Shown: positions 11,801-22,905 of the stretch, piece after piece
Position numbering within the stretch: the first letter of the stretch is position 1
Layout of the letters: each line of letters starts with the position of its first letter
Source of the DNA: Mytilus galloprovincialis
Lineage: Eukaryota; Mollusca; Bivalvia; Mytilida; Mytilidae
DNA length: 64,000 bases
Assembly (NCBI RefSeq): GCF_965363235.1
Contig: NC_134849.1
Location: 12,302,863 to 12,366,862, forward strand
Direction of reading: 5' to 3'
The notes under the pieces: generated by a model
What the model saw: the letters and a program-made list of their open reading frames with translations, nothing else
Databases searched by the model: none
What the model was told of the DNA's origin: nothing
Position numbers and translations under genes: made by a program

Positions 11801-13302
11801 GGTCAAATCCAAAAATAAACATGCAGTTGAAACAAAAAACTTTTTCAAGTCATCCATGCATAACTTAAACAAACAAAATTGGATCTGAAATTAAGTCACA
11901 CTTTTCATCTCTTCATATATAATCACACATTGTTTTTGAGTGCATTGGAATGATTCCTACATATACATGTATTGGCCCCATTGGCAATAATTCATAATGA
12001 AAATTACCATAAAAAAGGATAAAAAATATTTACCTGTTTAAGTATGAAGCCAAATGTTAATGATCACAAGAAGTAACATTCACATTTTTTCTTTATTTCA
12101 AAATTAGAGTTTTAATTTACATCTTTATCTTAATGCCCCTCAATTGATATTTTCTAACTACTATTAAAGTCTTAGTTTCATGAGTACAAATGTACATGTA
12201 TTCTTGTTAAGTGTGACTTAATTTTTCAAAATTAAATTATATTTTTGATTCTGTCAGCAAATTATTGTGCACATATTTGATTTGTAAATATTCCTTTATC
12301 GTAGGAATTTTTCCGTATTTGTTTGAAGTGTTCAGGCCTGTTGTGCACATTTAACGCGTGAAAGATAATTTATAAAAGGCATATTTTATTAAAGATGTAA
12401 ATCAAACATTATTTTGATAGTTAAAGTAAAACTATATTTTTTTTACTAAAAAATAGTTATCAACCATTAAACAGTTAATGTGAAATGTGTGGTGCTAGTG
12501 TACTGTAATTATTAGTGTATTTATCATTATACTACTCCTCATGTTTACAGGAGTTATCGCATATAGGTATCATATCTATGTTGAAGAAAAGGTAGTGATC
12601 ATAATCTGTCAGACGTTTAAAAAAGTATAAAGATAAAAAATAATTTGCAAAATATTTATCTCTGCAAGTTCAAAATAAATTTCTGATCACTAAATATGCA
12701 TAATTATGCAATTTCTTATTAAATTCATGTTTATTTCAATTTTTAATAGTAAATAACATTTGAAGGATAATAAATTTGATTGAGGCTAAACAAGGGGGAA
12801 ATAACTGAGAAAATATATTTACAAACGCTTCAAATTCGCGGATAATTTATGACCTTAAGCTCAGGTAATAAATGTTAATTAACAGTTTGTTAGACACACA
12901 AGCTGTCAAGTGAAGTCAGTAGGTTGTCAATTTAACTTGCAGGTATTAATTACCTTGATTAATGATGAAAATCGATATTAATTATAGGGTCAACAAGGAA
13001 ATGAAATCAAACACCATCGATCTCTAAAAGGGCAGGACGCCTAGAAAAAGGCACAGGACGCCCCGAAATCGTCAAAAAGGGCACGGGCGCAACTGAAAAA
13101 AGGGTGGGCACCGCGCCCTCTGAAACGACCTAGCTGGAACACTGCTATGTCATCGATTCATTCGCGATTTAAACTATCCGTTTATAAACACAACAGAACA
13201 AATTGAAGAACAATGCATGCAAACTTTATAAATTGTATTATCATAAAAATCCACACCTTTGTGTCGCTTTGAGGGGAAAAAATCTGTAATGAAACGTTTC
13301 AT
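8877..13302 (-). CDS. hAT-family transposase (ZNF862/DUF4371-like), 871 aa, two exons
   Basis: Exon 2 (8877-11446) is a long open frame. A good acceptor (TATGTTTCAG) precedes codon GNDCVDINGNAIDE. Exon 1 (13257-13302) codes MKRFITDFFPSKRHK and ends in AAAG before GTGTGG; joining the two completes a glycine codon in frame. Domains: an acidic linker; a TTF-type zinc finger at about 125-190 (C145, C148, H179, H185); an RNase-H-like core with candidate catalytic D292 (LMTDEVAD) and D363 (SSDGASVM), the HCVCHKL motif and TRWLSLESS; and a C-terminal hAT dimerisation segment around 717-767 (PVSNAWPERG, then KTKQRNRL; E735 as candidate third acid). An RRRLP basic patch and a long acidic tail end it. 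The length is usual for this hAT clade and no break is seen, so it could be active. The intron is 1810 bp. The DNA-binding and cut-and-paste role is inferred from the family. Confidence 0.85.
13020..13145 (-). repeat. Lone hAT-like terminus inside the transposase intron
   Basis: Read on the minus strand from 13145, CAGTGTTCCAGCTAGGTCG is followed by a GC-rich block (GGGCGCGGTGCCC) and spaced GGCGTCC words. This is the look of another hAT family's end. I found no partner end in the intron, so it is a solo terminus or a truncated MITE. Confidence 0.5.
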
Positions 13303-13604
13303 CTTCAACAACAAACGAAAGTTTTTAACGACCTTGACATGGCATGACTTGCATAAATACTCGATATCTCTCGGGAGTTTCTCTTTCGATGGATAACGGC
13401 CGTGTGTTCCGATAGAAATCCAAACCGGAACTCTCAAACGTAAATAAAACTTCAAGAATTGAAGATAATAATAAAGATCAATAAAGTTACGAAATGTAAA
13501 ATAGTCGTATAAGTAAAATATGCACCCAAATTTTTTAGACTGATGACGATTGAACCGGCCAAATAATTGCTTGAACCGGTCAATTTGGCCGGCGGCCGGT
13601 TCTT

Positions 13605-13617
13605 ATGGAAAACACTG
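13605..13617 (-). repeat. hAT right terminal inverted repeat
   Basis: ATGGAAAACACTG on +, the inverted partner of 8322-8334. The adjoining 13553-13600 holds an AACCGG...CCGGTT stem. Confidence 0.7.
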
Positions 13618-13835
13618 CTGGGGTATGTCATTTATGTAGAATGGGAAAAGACTTGGTCCCAGGACAGATCCCTGGGGTACGCCGGACTCCACAGGTATTG
13701 AGGTTGATGTTTCTCCCTCCACCACTACTGATTGTGTTCTATCACTGAGGAAGTTCTTTATTCACTCATTTGTTTTACCTGTTATCCCATAATGATTCAA
13801 TTTAATTAAACCAAGAGTTACAAATAGTGAAGTTG
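13618..13835 (-). mobile_element. LINE fragment, reverse-transcriptase core
   Basis: One minus-strand frame reads LIKLNHYGITGKTNE, one stop in place of the usual Trp, IKNFLSDRTQSVVVEG, then VESGVPQGSVLGPSLF and YIND. GVPQGSVLGPLLF is the classic motif of CR1/Jockey-type LINE reverse transcriptases. The piece is truncated on both sides: at 13617 by the hAT end and near 13835 by unrelated AT-rich DNA. Because of the stop it is not functional. Confidence 0.8.
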
Positions 13836-15049
13836 AAATCATCCCTTCGTAAATTTTGTAAATCTTTTTTTGTATCACGAGATTGAAATGACAGTCTGAT
13901 AGTTTAAAACAGATTTATCTTTAAAGATAAGAATTGTGTGTGTAGAAGAGAAAAAAACGTTGTTTGCCTTTAACCATTCTTAATTTTGAAATATTGACAA
14001 TTTGATTAATAGTCTATGACAAACGTTCTAGTTTGTAATTGTCCCAAATCTAGAACCCTTTTTTAAAGTTTTAACATACTCTATTGTCTTTCATATGGCG
14101 TTTACATATCTCAACTGAAACCTCGTTCCTTTATCGTAACATTATGTATACTTTATGTATAAGGGTGTTCTCATAACTATAGGGCTGTTCCATAAAGATT
14201 AGGAGGAATTACAACTTGAATCGGCACTACAAGAGTTAAACAGAAGCTAGCATTTTCATTTAACCGCTTGGTTTTGAAGATTATATCCTCTCACTTAATC
14301 ATTCAAAGTTTATAAATGAATGGAAAAAACTCATTTTACTTGATTCAGTAGAAGCAAATATTCAAGGACTTACATGTACTCAATTCATACGCAAATTAAA
14401 CTTTAAAATCACTCTGGAAACATAAGTATGCTTATATCTCAATCATGTATATTGACAATGTACACATTGGTAATTCTTATTGTAGAGAATACGGTGTATT
14501 CATATTAAATCCCCCGTTAGTATCAATTTTAAGAAAATCAAAATGGTCAGCTATTGCAGATATATAGATTCTACCTCTGCATCGAGTGTAATACGATATT
14601 TATCCACTCGAGACAGTTAAATGTTTAAAATTTAACTGTTGAGAGTGGATAAATATCGTATTACACGAGATTTGGTGGTGGAATCTGTTTCACTAATGAT
14701 TTTCTACATTATGCAGACAAACTTATTCCTTCTATTCGAATGATCTGCAAAAAGATGTGTTCTTTCTATGTGACGTCATCAGGCATGCTCGCCTTTTTTC
14801 ATGCTGTCACAATAGGAATTTCAGAGGAAAGCAAGAACATTCGATGTCATAATCAGATTCCACACGTTGATTAAATTTTTTGTATACAATGGGTGCAGAA
14901 AGGGATCAATTTACGAAAAATTAGAGAAATAAATATATCCTCGTTATGTACTGATATTACTGATATTTTTCCAACAGAGTTAAAAATATGATCGAATGAA
15001 TAGAGTTTTTATTTCAAATACTACCCCCACTCAATTTCCCCAGTAAAAT
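13836..15049. other. AT-rich stretch with one long hairpin
   Basis: No gene is seen. The only clear structure is the palindrome listed at 14583-14669. Confidence 0.5.
14583..14669. repeat. Long near-perfect palindrome (foldback repeat)
   Basis: TGTAATACGATATTTATCC followed by ACTC at 14587-14609 is the exact complement of 14643-14665, and an inner CAGTTAAAT/ATTTAACTG pair closes the stem around a short AT loop. The arms are too long to be chance. It probably is a short foldback MITE. Confidence 0.7.
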
Positions 15050-16570
15050 AAAAGGAAAAAGATTGTTCATTTGAATACAAAAGGCTAATTTAAATCACGA
15101 TATAAACATGATAAATATGTTACACAAAAAACTGTTTTTAAGTTTTGGGAAAGTATCTATCTATATATATTCACAAAAGTCCAATCTATTTAAAACTTAA
15201 TAATAGTCAAGCATTAACCTCTTGGCATCGCTTTGACTTGCGTAATACCTATAAATAGCATAACGAAACAATAATATTACAGCACTATGCACACGGCAAC
15301 ACATCCACAGTAAACGATATGAATCTTATAAAATCAAAGGAAATATTTGTAGTATGCATTGTCTGCCTACAATCATGAAAGTTTTGCTATCAATACTAAC
15401 AAATTTCTCACTATTTTATTCAAACAACCGCATCAACGTACTTATATTTCTTCAGAAAATGTCATTGTTTTATTAAATTTGGATGACTAAATGCTCAATT
15501 ATGAGCTTTCGCTTTCCCACCTAATAATTTATACACAGTTATATAAATAACCAGGAAAGAAACATAAAAAAGCATTTTGAGACCATAACACTTGATTTGA
15601 AGAATATTAAATTCAAAGCTACAGACGATTTTAATATATCCTTGTAATGCAATAGTTACAATCGAGCTAAAAAAAAACTAATTAAAAAAAAACTTGAAAG
15701 ATGATCGACTTAAAAAGGCTCTTTTCCAACACATTAATCTTTGAATCCTATCAAACTAAAACTGGTTAGATTCATTTAACCTGGATGACTGATACACAAA
15801 TCCTAGTATGGCGTAAACACGACTGAAACAAAAAAATCTATAAATTTCTATTTACCAACAAATCACATCAATGTTATCGATTAGGTGAACTATCAAAATA
15901 AATAGATCCACTTTTTAAATTATGAATGGAAACTACTGTTAGCAAAAAATTAACTAGCTGTAAAACAACTTCTGAATAAACAATAGGTTTAAAAACCGCC
16001 TTATAATGACAACCTTACAATATACTAAAATTTTAAAATTTTATTTGTAGATATTTACTCACTTGAAACAAAAAGATTGTTTAATTCAATACACAAGGTC
16101 AATTTTAATCACAAAATAATTTTGTTACACGAACAACTATCTAGATAATCTGGGAAAATCTCTTTATATATATATACATATCCATAAAAGTCAAATCTAT
16201 TTAAAACATTATATGTCAAGTACTTACTACATGGCATCGCTTTGATTTACGTAATACCGGTATATAGCATAACAAAAATAAAAATATTATTCATACGAAG
16301 ACATATCCACAGTATGAGACATGAATTTTATAAAATCGAAGGAAATATTAATATTATACATTCTTTGTCTAATCTCATGTAAGTATAGTTATCAATATTT
16401 GTTTACCTTGATTTCATTTTATTAATTTTCAACCCGAAGTATCATTCATTGATACATATTGGGGCGACTAATTGCTCAATAAAGAACTTTTCCTTTCCCT
16501 CCTGATGATTCTTTAGTTTTATTCAAACTTTAACCTTTATCAACTCCCAAGTAAGGAAAAACTAAAGCAT
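15050..16570 (+). repeat. Tandem duplication of promoter plus first exon (about 1 kb offset)
   Basis: The block from about 15055 to 15580 matches about 16060 to 16575 in order: 'aaaagattgtt', 'ctatttaaaac', 'ggcatcgctttga', 'cgtaatacc', the signal-peptide exon, then 'gctcaat' and a pyrimidine tract. The copies differ at many places, so the duplication is not recent. It yields the broken first exon at 15319 and the intact one at 16321. Confidence 0.7.
15319..15376 (+). pseudogene. Duplicated signal-peptide exon with lost splice donor
   Basis: Codes MNLIKSKEIFVVCIVCLQS, 11 of 19 residues like the first exon of gene 2, preceded by TATAAATA (15250). Where gene 2 has GTAAGT directly after TCAT, this copy has GAAAGT, so the donor GT is lost and reading on meets TGA at once. 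No second or third exon of its own is seen before the gene 2 promoter. Either it is dead or it uses a cryptic donor. Confidence 0.6.
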
Positions 16571-19500
16571 TTTCAGACTATGAAAAAAGTAAAACAATAA
16601 AAATAATGAACTCCGAAAATTCAAAACAGTAATTCACTAATCAGATGGCAAAATCAAAATCTGAAACACATCAAACGAATGGATATTAGTTATCATATTC
16701 CTGACTTGGTACAAGCATTTTCTTATGTAGAAAATGGAGGATTTAATCTGGTATAATAGCTAGCTAAAACTCCCATTCTAGTCATTTAAAGTTCAAATAA
16801 TAGTCGTCTGCACATACAGCTGTGGCGATTTAATTACTTTGATTTGATCATCTCTGCGAATCAGGTTCAGTGAGTGTGAAATGTTATGTCTACTGTTCAG
16901 ACGTAAACAGATCGTCTTTTCTACCTATATACTAGATTACCTGAACTGTATTTGGCAAAACCTTTAGGAATGTTTGGTCCTCAATGCTCTTCAACTTCGT
17001 ACTTCATTCGGCCTTTTAAACATGTTTTGATTTGACCGTGACTGATGAGTCTTTTGTAGACGAAACGCGCGTCTGGCGTATATATAAAATTTTAATCCTG
17101 ATATCTATGATGAGTTTATTTACAACCACTGGGTCGATGCCATTGCTGGTAGAGATTAATTTCCCGAGGGTATCTCCAGCCGAGTAGTCCGCACTTCGGT
17201 GTTAAATTGACTTATGATTGATATGATCTTAATAATAAACAAATCTTAATTTTTTTGAAATACTAAGTCTTTTCTACCTCAGGATTAGATAACATTAGCT
17301 TCATGTGGCAAATTATTTCGGAATATTTGATCCTCAATGCTCTACAACTTCGTACTTCATTTGGACTTTTAAACATTTTTTTGATTTGAACGTCACTGAT
17401 GAGTATTTTTTAGACGAAACGAGCGCCTGGCGTTTATATACAATTTTAATCCTATATTCAATGTTGGGTTTATTTATCATGCAATAAGTTAACATCGAAA
17501 ACATTGTTGTGAAATTATAATACGAAATGAGTGAAAATATTCGAGTTATATGTTATGGATACAAAAATGCTATTGGTAAAACATTATTAACTTCCAAATC
17601 CCAAATGAAAGAATGATTTAATTCACTTACACATTAAAATCGTCTCCGCAAAGTTATATTTATATATATTTCAATTTGGGTTCAACAAGTTAATGGCAAA
17701 TGAAAGATGTACCTAATTTTTTTTTTATATTTATCTCATTGTAACATGTCAGTGAACTACAGCTAGACAGGTTCAGCAAATTGTATCAGCAAGCTATAAG
17801 GTGCAACAAAATGACAAGTGTAAAACAATTAAAACAGGAAAACAAACGGTATAATCTATATAAAAAACTAGAAACGAGAAACACATATGAAAATAAACTC
17901 ATCATAAATACATGGATTCAAAATTTATATATACGCCAGACGGGCTTTTTGCCTACAAAAGACTCATCAGTGACGCTCAAATCGAAAATATCTAAAAGGC
18001 CAAATAAAGTACAAAGTTGAAGTTGAACTGCATCAACAAACATAAACCTCATTACATTATGTTTAGAAATTTCTGTGATGTTGTTTTATTTATTAACGCA
18101 AAAAATTCGGCAGTGACAGTTCGCAATATTAAAAACTCGTATTCATAATTTCCGAATTGATAGTATTTCATGGAAATACTTGCATTTATTACAGTTCTAG
18201 TTTTCACATGTATTCAGTGATTTGCACTTGTGAATGCACGTATTTATTCCTGAGTGAACAGTATTTGTGTTGATAATTGTAAATCGAGTATTAATTCCTG
18301 AATGAACAGTATTTGTGGTGATAATTGTAAACACACGTATTAAATCCTGAATGAACAGTATTTGTGGTGATAATTGTGAATGCACGTATTAATTCCTGAA
18401 TGAACAGTATTTGTGGTAATAATTGTGAATGCACGTATTAATTTCTAAATGAACAGTATTAGTGGTGATAATTGTGAATGCACGTATTAATTCCTGAATG
18501 AACAGTATTTGTGGTGATAATTGTGAATGCATTGATTAATTCCTGAATGAACAGTATCTGTGGTGATAATTGTGAATGCACGTATTAACTCCTGAATGAA
18601 CAGTATTTGTGGTGATAATTGTGAATGCACGTATTAACTCCTGATTGAACAGTATTTGTGGTGATAATTGTGGATGCACGTATTAATTCCTGAATGAACA
18701 GTATTTGTGGTGATAATTGTGAATGCACGTATTAATTCCTGAATGAACAGTATTTGTGGAGATAATTGTAAATGCACGTATTAATTCCTGAATGAACAGT
18801 ATTGGTGGTGATAATTGTGAATGCACGTATTAATTCCTGAATGAACAGTATTTGTGGTGATAATTGTGAATGCACGTATTAATTCCTGAATGAACAGTAT
18901 TGGTGGTGATAATTGTGAATGCACGTATTAATTCCTGAATGAACAATATTGGTGGTGATAATTGTGAATACACGTATTAATTCCCGAATGAACAGTATTT
19001 GTGGTGATATTGTAAATGCACGTATTAATTCCTGAATGAACAGTATTTGTGGTGATAATTGTGAATGCACGTATTAATTCCTGAATGAACAGTATTTGTG
19101 GTGATAATTGTGAATGCACATATTAATTCCTGAATGAACAGTATTTGTGAATGCACGTATTAAATCCTGAATGAACAGTATTTGTGAATGCACGTATTAA
19201 TTCCTGAATGAACAGTATTTGTGGTGATAATTGTCAATGCACGTATTAATTCCTGAATGAACAGTATTTGTGGTGATAATTGTGAATGCACGTATTAATT
19301 CCTGAATGAACAGTATTTGTGAATGCACGTATTAATTCCTGAATGAACAGTATTGGTGAATGCACGTATTAATTCCTGAATGAACAGTATTTGTGAATGC
19401 ACGTATTAATTCCTGAATGAACAGTATTTGTGGTGATAATTGTGAATGCACGTATTAATTCCTGAATGAACAGTATTTGTGGTGATAATTGTGAATGCAC

Positions 19501-22342
19501 GTATTAATTCCTGAATGAATAGTATTTGTGGTGATAATTGTGAATGCACGTATTAATTCCTGAATGAACAGTATTTGTGGTGATAATTGTGAATACACGT
19601 ATTAATTCCTGAATGAACAGTATCTGTGGTGATAATTGTGAATGCACGTATTAATTCCTGAATGAACAATATTTGTGGTGATAATTGTGAATGCACGTAT
19701 TAATTCCTGAATGAATGGTATTGGTGGTGATAATTATGAATGCACGTATTAATTCCTGAATGAACAGTATTTGTGGTGATAATTGTGAATGCACGTATTA
19801 ATTCCTGAATGAACAGTATTTGTGGTGATAATTGTGAATGCACGTATTAATTCCTGAATGAACAGTATTGGTGGTGATAATTGTGAATGCACGTATTAAT
19901 TCCTGAATGAACAGTATTTGTGGTGATAATTGCGAATGCACGTATTAATTCCTGAATGAACAGTATTTGTGGTGATAATTGTGAATGCACGTATTAATTC
20001 CTGAATGAACAGTATTTGTGGTGATAATTGTGAATGCACGTATTAATTCCTGAATGAACAGTATTTGTGGTGATAATTGTGAATGCACGTATTAATTCCT
20101 GAATGAACAGTATTTGTGAATGCACGTATTAATTCCCGAATGAACAGTATTTGTGAATGCACATATCTATTCCTGAATGAACAGTATTTGTGGTGATAAT
20201 TGTGAATACACGTATTAATTCCTGAATGAACAGAATTGGTGAATGCACGTATTAATTCCTGAATGAACAGTATTTGTGGTGATAATTCTGAATACACGTA
20301 TTATTTCCTGAATGAACAGTATTTGTGAATGCACGTATTAATTCCTGAATGCACAGTATTTGTGGTGATAATTGTGAATGCACGTATTAATTCCTGAATG
20401 AACAGTATTTGTGGTGATAATTGTGAATACACGTATTAATTCCTGAATGAACAGTATTTGTGGTTATAATTGCAACTAAAGCTTTCTACTCTGATTTGTT
20501 CAATTATAACATTTCTTAAAAGATATTGAGGATACGTTTTTACACGACAATTTGTCCATTGCTTCTGTTTACTTAATTTTTGCTTTTTTGATAAAAAAAA
20601 GCAAAATAAAATATGCATAACAAACAAACCCTACTGAATTAGACTATTTACCGGATCTGTTATCTCATAAACAGCACGACGGGTGCCACATGTGGAGCAG
20701 GATATGCCTACTGTTCTGGAGCACTTGATATCACTCCTGGTTTTTGTTGGAGTTCGTGTTGTTTATTCTTTAGTTTTCTATGTTGTGTCATGTGTACTAT
20801 TATTTGTCTGTTTTTCCTTTTCATTTTTAGCCATGGCGTTGTCAGTTTATTTTCGATTCATGAGTTTGACTGTCCCTCTAGTATCTTTCGTCCCTCTTCT
20901 ACAGCTCCACTTGTCTGCGTTTGTCGCATAGTCCTTTGTATTAAAAACTATCCCAAATCCACTTTCTTTCGACATTTAAGCTTTTAAGTACTCCGGTCAG
21001 TCAAGTCACATGAACTTTCAACATAATATGCCTCTTTGCGTTATTGTAAAAATAACTCAAGCTTAAATAGATCAGGCTAGAACATTTATCTTGACCTAAT
21101 TGTGGGCCAGACTATATATGTCCAAAATATGTTACCTCCTTCCTCTTATAAATCAAATGACAGTACGAATATGTTTTTAATTACGTTGATCGTGTCTTCA
21201 TATTTTCAGTCGTTGAAGGTTATAACGAACACGTGAATAAAACATACCCTGGAGGAAGGGATCACGAGACTTCTGAAAACGAGAGAGCGTAAGTATTTCT
21301 TTCTTTAAAAATGTTTGCTCCTCTTCTTTACGATTTTTTTGCAAGATATTTGGAATTCTATGGTTGTATCCTTTTCATACCATTGAAACATTTTCCCTGC
21401 TAACCCCAAGAGAGCTGCAAGAGAGCTGTGCTGTAATTGTTAGTGCAGTGCATGACCGTTGCAATGATGACTGACTTGACTTCTCATTGGGGATTATAAA
21501 CACTTGCGAAGAGTTGAAAATTCAAATGTCGTTTTAGTTTTTGAGTTACAAAAAAAGAGTTACTAAAAAGCGGAAATCTGTAAAACAGTTAAGCCTTCAA
21601 GATCGTGCGTAGATAAATTGCTGTTTATCAAGTAAGTTATACGTTTGGATGGTTGAGTATCGATCATAATTTTGAATGTGATTCAAAGGAGAAAAACTAA
21701 AGACACATGATCGCAATGCAGAATTATATACCACTTCCACACTGCGTCTTATAGGGAAAAGGTAACTCTACATATCGAATCAATGAAAATAAGGGATGTT
21801 TTTTATGCATATATATACACGATACACCAACCGTTTGCTTGAAACAGCAGGAAATATCATGACCGACATTGACAGAATAAAAAATGCGTTAACATGGTAA
21901 AGAAATTATTATGTCGAATGAGACCACTTCAGACGCTGATGTAAGGCGAAGGGTGTCCGGCCCCGCCCTTTTTTTTTTTTGAAACCTTGGTTGATTTTAA
22001 AGGAAATCACTAAGATATCACTTGAACAGACTCACTTTTAGCCAGCCAGTACACTCCTTTCCCTTTTTAAAATCCTGGATACGCCACTTCAATTTAGGTG
22101 TAGTTCTTAAAATATTTAATGTCTGACTAATACATTTAATAGTTATATGGAATAAAATTTCGTAAACCTTAACAGGTACCATTCTGATTTCATGCATTTT
22201 TTATTTTAGATTAACATATGCTATAACAATGGTTGTAGTTGGCTCTATTCCTGTACTCACACTAGTAATTGGATGTATAACATTTGAGATATGCAAGAGG
22301 AAAAAACTTGGTTCAAGCAAAATGTATCTACAATTTAAATAG
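16321..22342 (+). CDS. Small single-pass membrane protein, gene 2 (89 aa, three exons)
   Basis: Exons are 16321-16378, 21210-21288 and 22210-22342. Donors are both GTAAGT; acceptors are TATTTTCAG and TTATTTTAG; phases 1 and 2 fit as in gene 1. Residues 1-19 (MNFIKSKEILILYILCLIS) are a signal peptide. The ectodomain aligns with gene 1 and gene 3 through TYPGG and HET, but both cysteines of the Cys-x12-Cys pair are replaced (V and S) and an N-glycosylation site NKT has appeared. A strong helix follows (MVVVGSIPVLTLVIGCITF), then the basic tail KRKKLGSSKMYLQFK and TAG. Intron 1 is 4.8 kb and contains a minisatellite and mussel repeats. The function is unknown; type I topology is inferred. Confidence 0.65.
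16925..17480 (+). repeat. Two tandem copies of the ACGCCAGACGCG-family repeat in intron 1 of gene 2
   Basis: 16960-17110 and 17310-17465 share 'tcctcaatgctc', 'cttcgtacttcatt', 'cactgatgagt' and 'gacgaaac', each ending in the GCGTCTGGCGT or GCGCCTGGCGT word. The first is followed by 'gggtcgatgccattgctgg...', a further part of the same mussel repeat that also appears at about 47010-47100. Confidence 0.7.
17925..18020 (-). repeat. ACGCCAGACGGG-family repeat, short copy
   Basis: Contains 'tacgccagacgggctttttgcctacaaaagactcatcagtg' in pieces matching the copy near 990. Non-coding. Confidence 0.6.
18231..20472. repeat. 2.2-kb minisatellite, 49-bp unit with 37-bp variant, in intron 1 of gene 2
   Basis: The unit runs GAATGCACGTATTAATTCCT, GAATGAACAGTATTTGT, GGTGATAATTGT (49 bp) and repeats roughly 45-50 times. 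About nine units lack the 12-bp GGTGATAATTGT (37 bp); they cluster at about 19130-19400 and 20105-20330. There are no spacers, so this is a plain tandem repeat. Divergence is lowest in the middle and higher at both edges, as expected from unequal crossing-over. Open frames across it on the minus strand are by-products of the repeat. Confidence 0.9.
20690..21000 (+). repeat. Dispersed mussel repeat ('agccatggcgttgtcagttt' family)
   Basis: Contains 'tagccatggcgttgtcag' and 'ttgactgtccctctagtatc'. Related copies lie near 45110-45230 (reverse), 61800-62170 and, as shorter parts, at 33500-33640, 38440-38600 and 59800-59880. Open frames in it are not genes. Confidence 0.65.
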
Positions 22343-22544
22343 AAACTATATCAGTATTTATTTTCAATGATAATTTTATTTCATGCGTCAAAATGATGTT
22401 GTCATTATTCAAAAGTAAGAATCGATTGTTCAAAGACATCGTTTACGCCAGCAGGCATGTGTCAACCTGTTTACCGATTCACAAAAAAAAACTCGTAATT
22501 TGTGTATCCAAATGTGTAAAACAAAACACTCGTTTAATGTAAAA

Positions 22545-22905
22545 AGAAAGAAGAAGTGGTATGATTACCAATGAGATAACTGTCCACAAAAGACCAACAT
22601 GACATAGACATTAACAACTAAATGTCACCGTACGGCCCTTCAACAATGAGCAAAACCCAAACCGCAAAGTCAGCTATAAAAGGCACTGATATGACAATGT
22701 AAAACAATTCAAACGAGAAAACTAACGGCCTTATTTGTATACAAACAATGAACGGAAAACAAATATGTAACACATAAACAAACGACAACCACTGAATAAC
22801 AGGCTCCTGACTTGGGACAGACACATAAATAAATAATGTTGCGGGGTAAAACATGTTAATGTGATCCCAACCCTCCCCTAACCTGAGACAGTACAATATA
22901 AGAAC
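22545..22905 (+). repeat. Dispersed mussel repeat ('gagtgccaatgagacaactc' family)
   Basis: Forward copy: 'accaatgagataactgtcca', 'cttcaacaatgagca', 'caaacgagaaaactaacgg', then 'ctcctgacttgggacag'. It is the most complete copy in the window. No protein is encoded. Confidence 0.7.

Larger units (their letters stand above)
8322..13617 (-). mobile_element. hAT DNA transposon, apparently complete
   Basis: The ends are CAGGGTTTTCCAT (8322-8334) and, inverted, CAGTGTTTTCCAT (13605-13617), 12 of 13 matching, with the CAGNG start usual for hAT elements. Both ends carry GC-rich subterminal hairpins: TTCATTTTGGCC and its complement at 8334-8363, CGGGGGGGCTTGCCCCCCCG at 8397-8416, and AACCGG/CCGGTT at the right end. 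It encodes one transposase on the minus strand with a single intron. The 8-bp flanks (8314-8321 and 13618-13625) do not match, so the expected target duplication is missing or one end has changed since insertion. Confidence 0.75.

Noticed and set aside
13174-13455. 93-codon frame as a separate gene
   Set aside because: Only its MKRFITDFFPSKRHK part is used, as exon 1 of the hAT transposase; the remainder has no support.
18231-20472. CRISPR-like array or repeat-protein gene
   Set aside because: Units follow each other directly with no variable spacers, and 49 is not a multiple of three, so the minus-strand frames (HSQLSPQILFIQELIRAF...) rotate and stop; this is a minisatellite.
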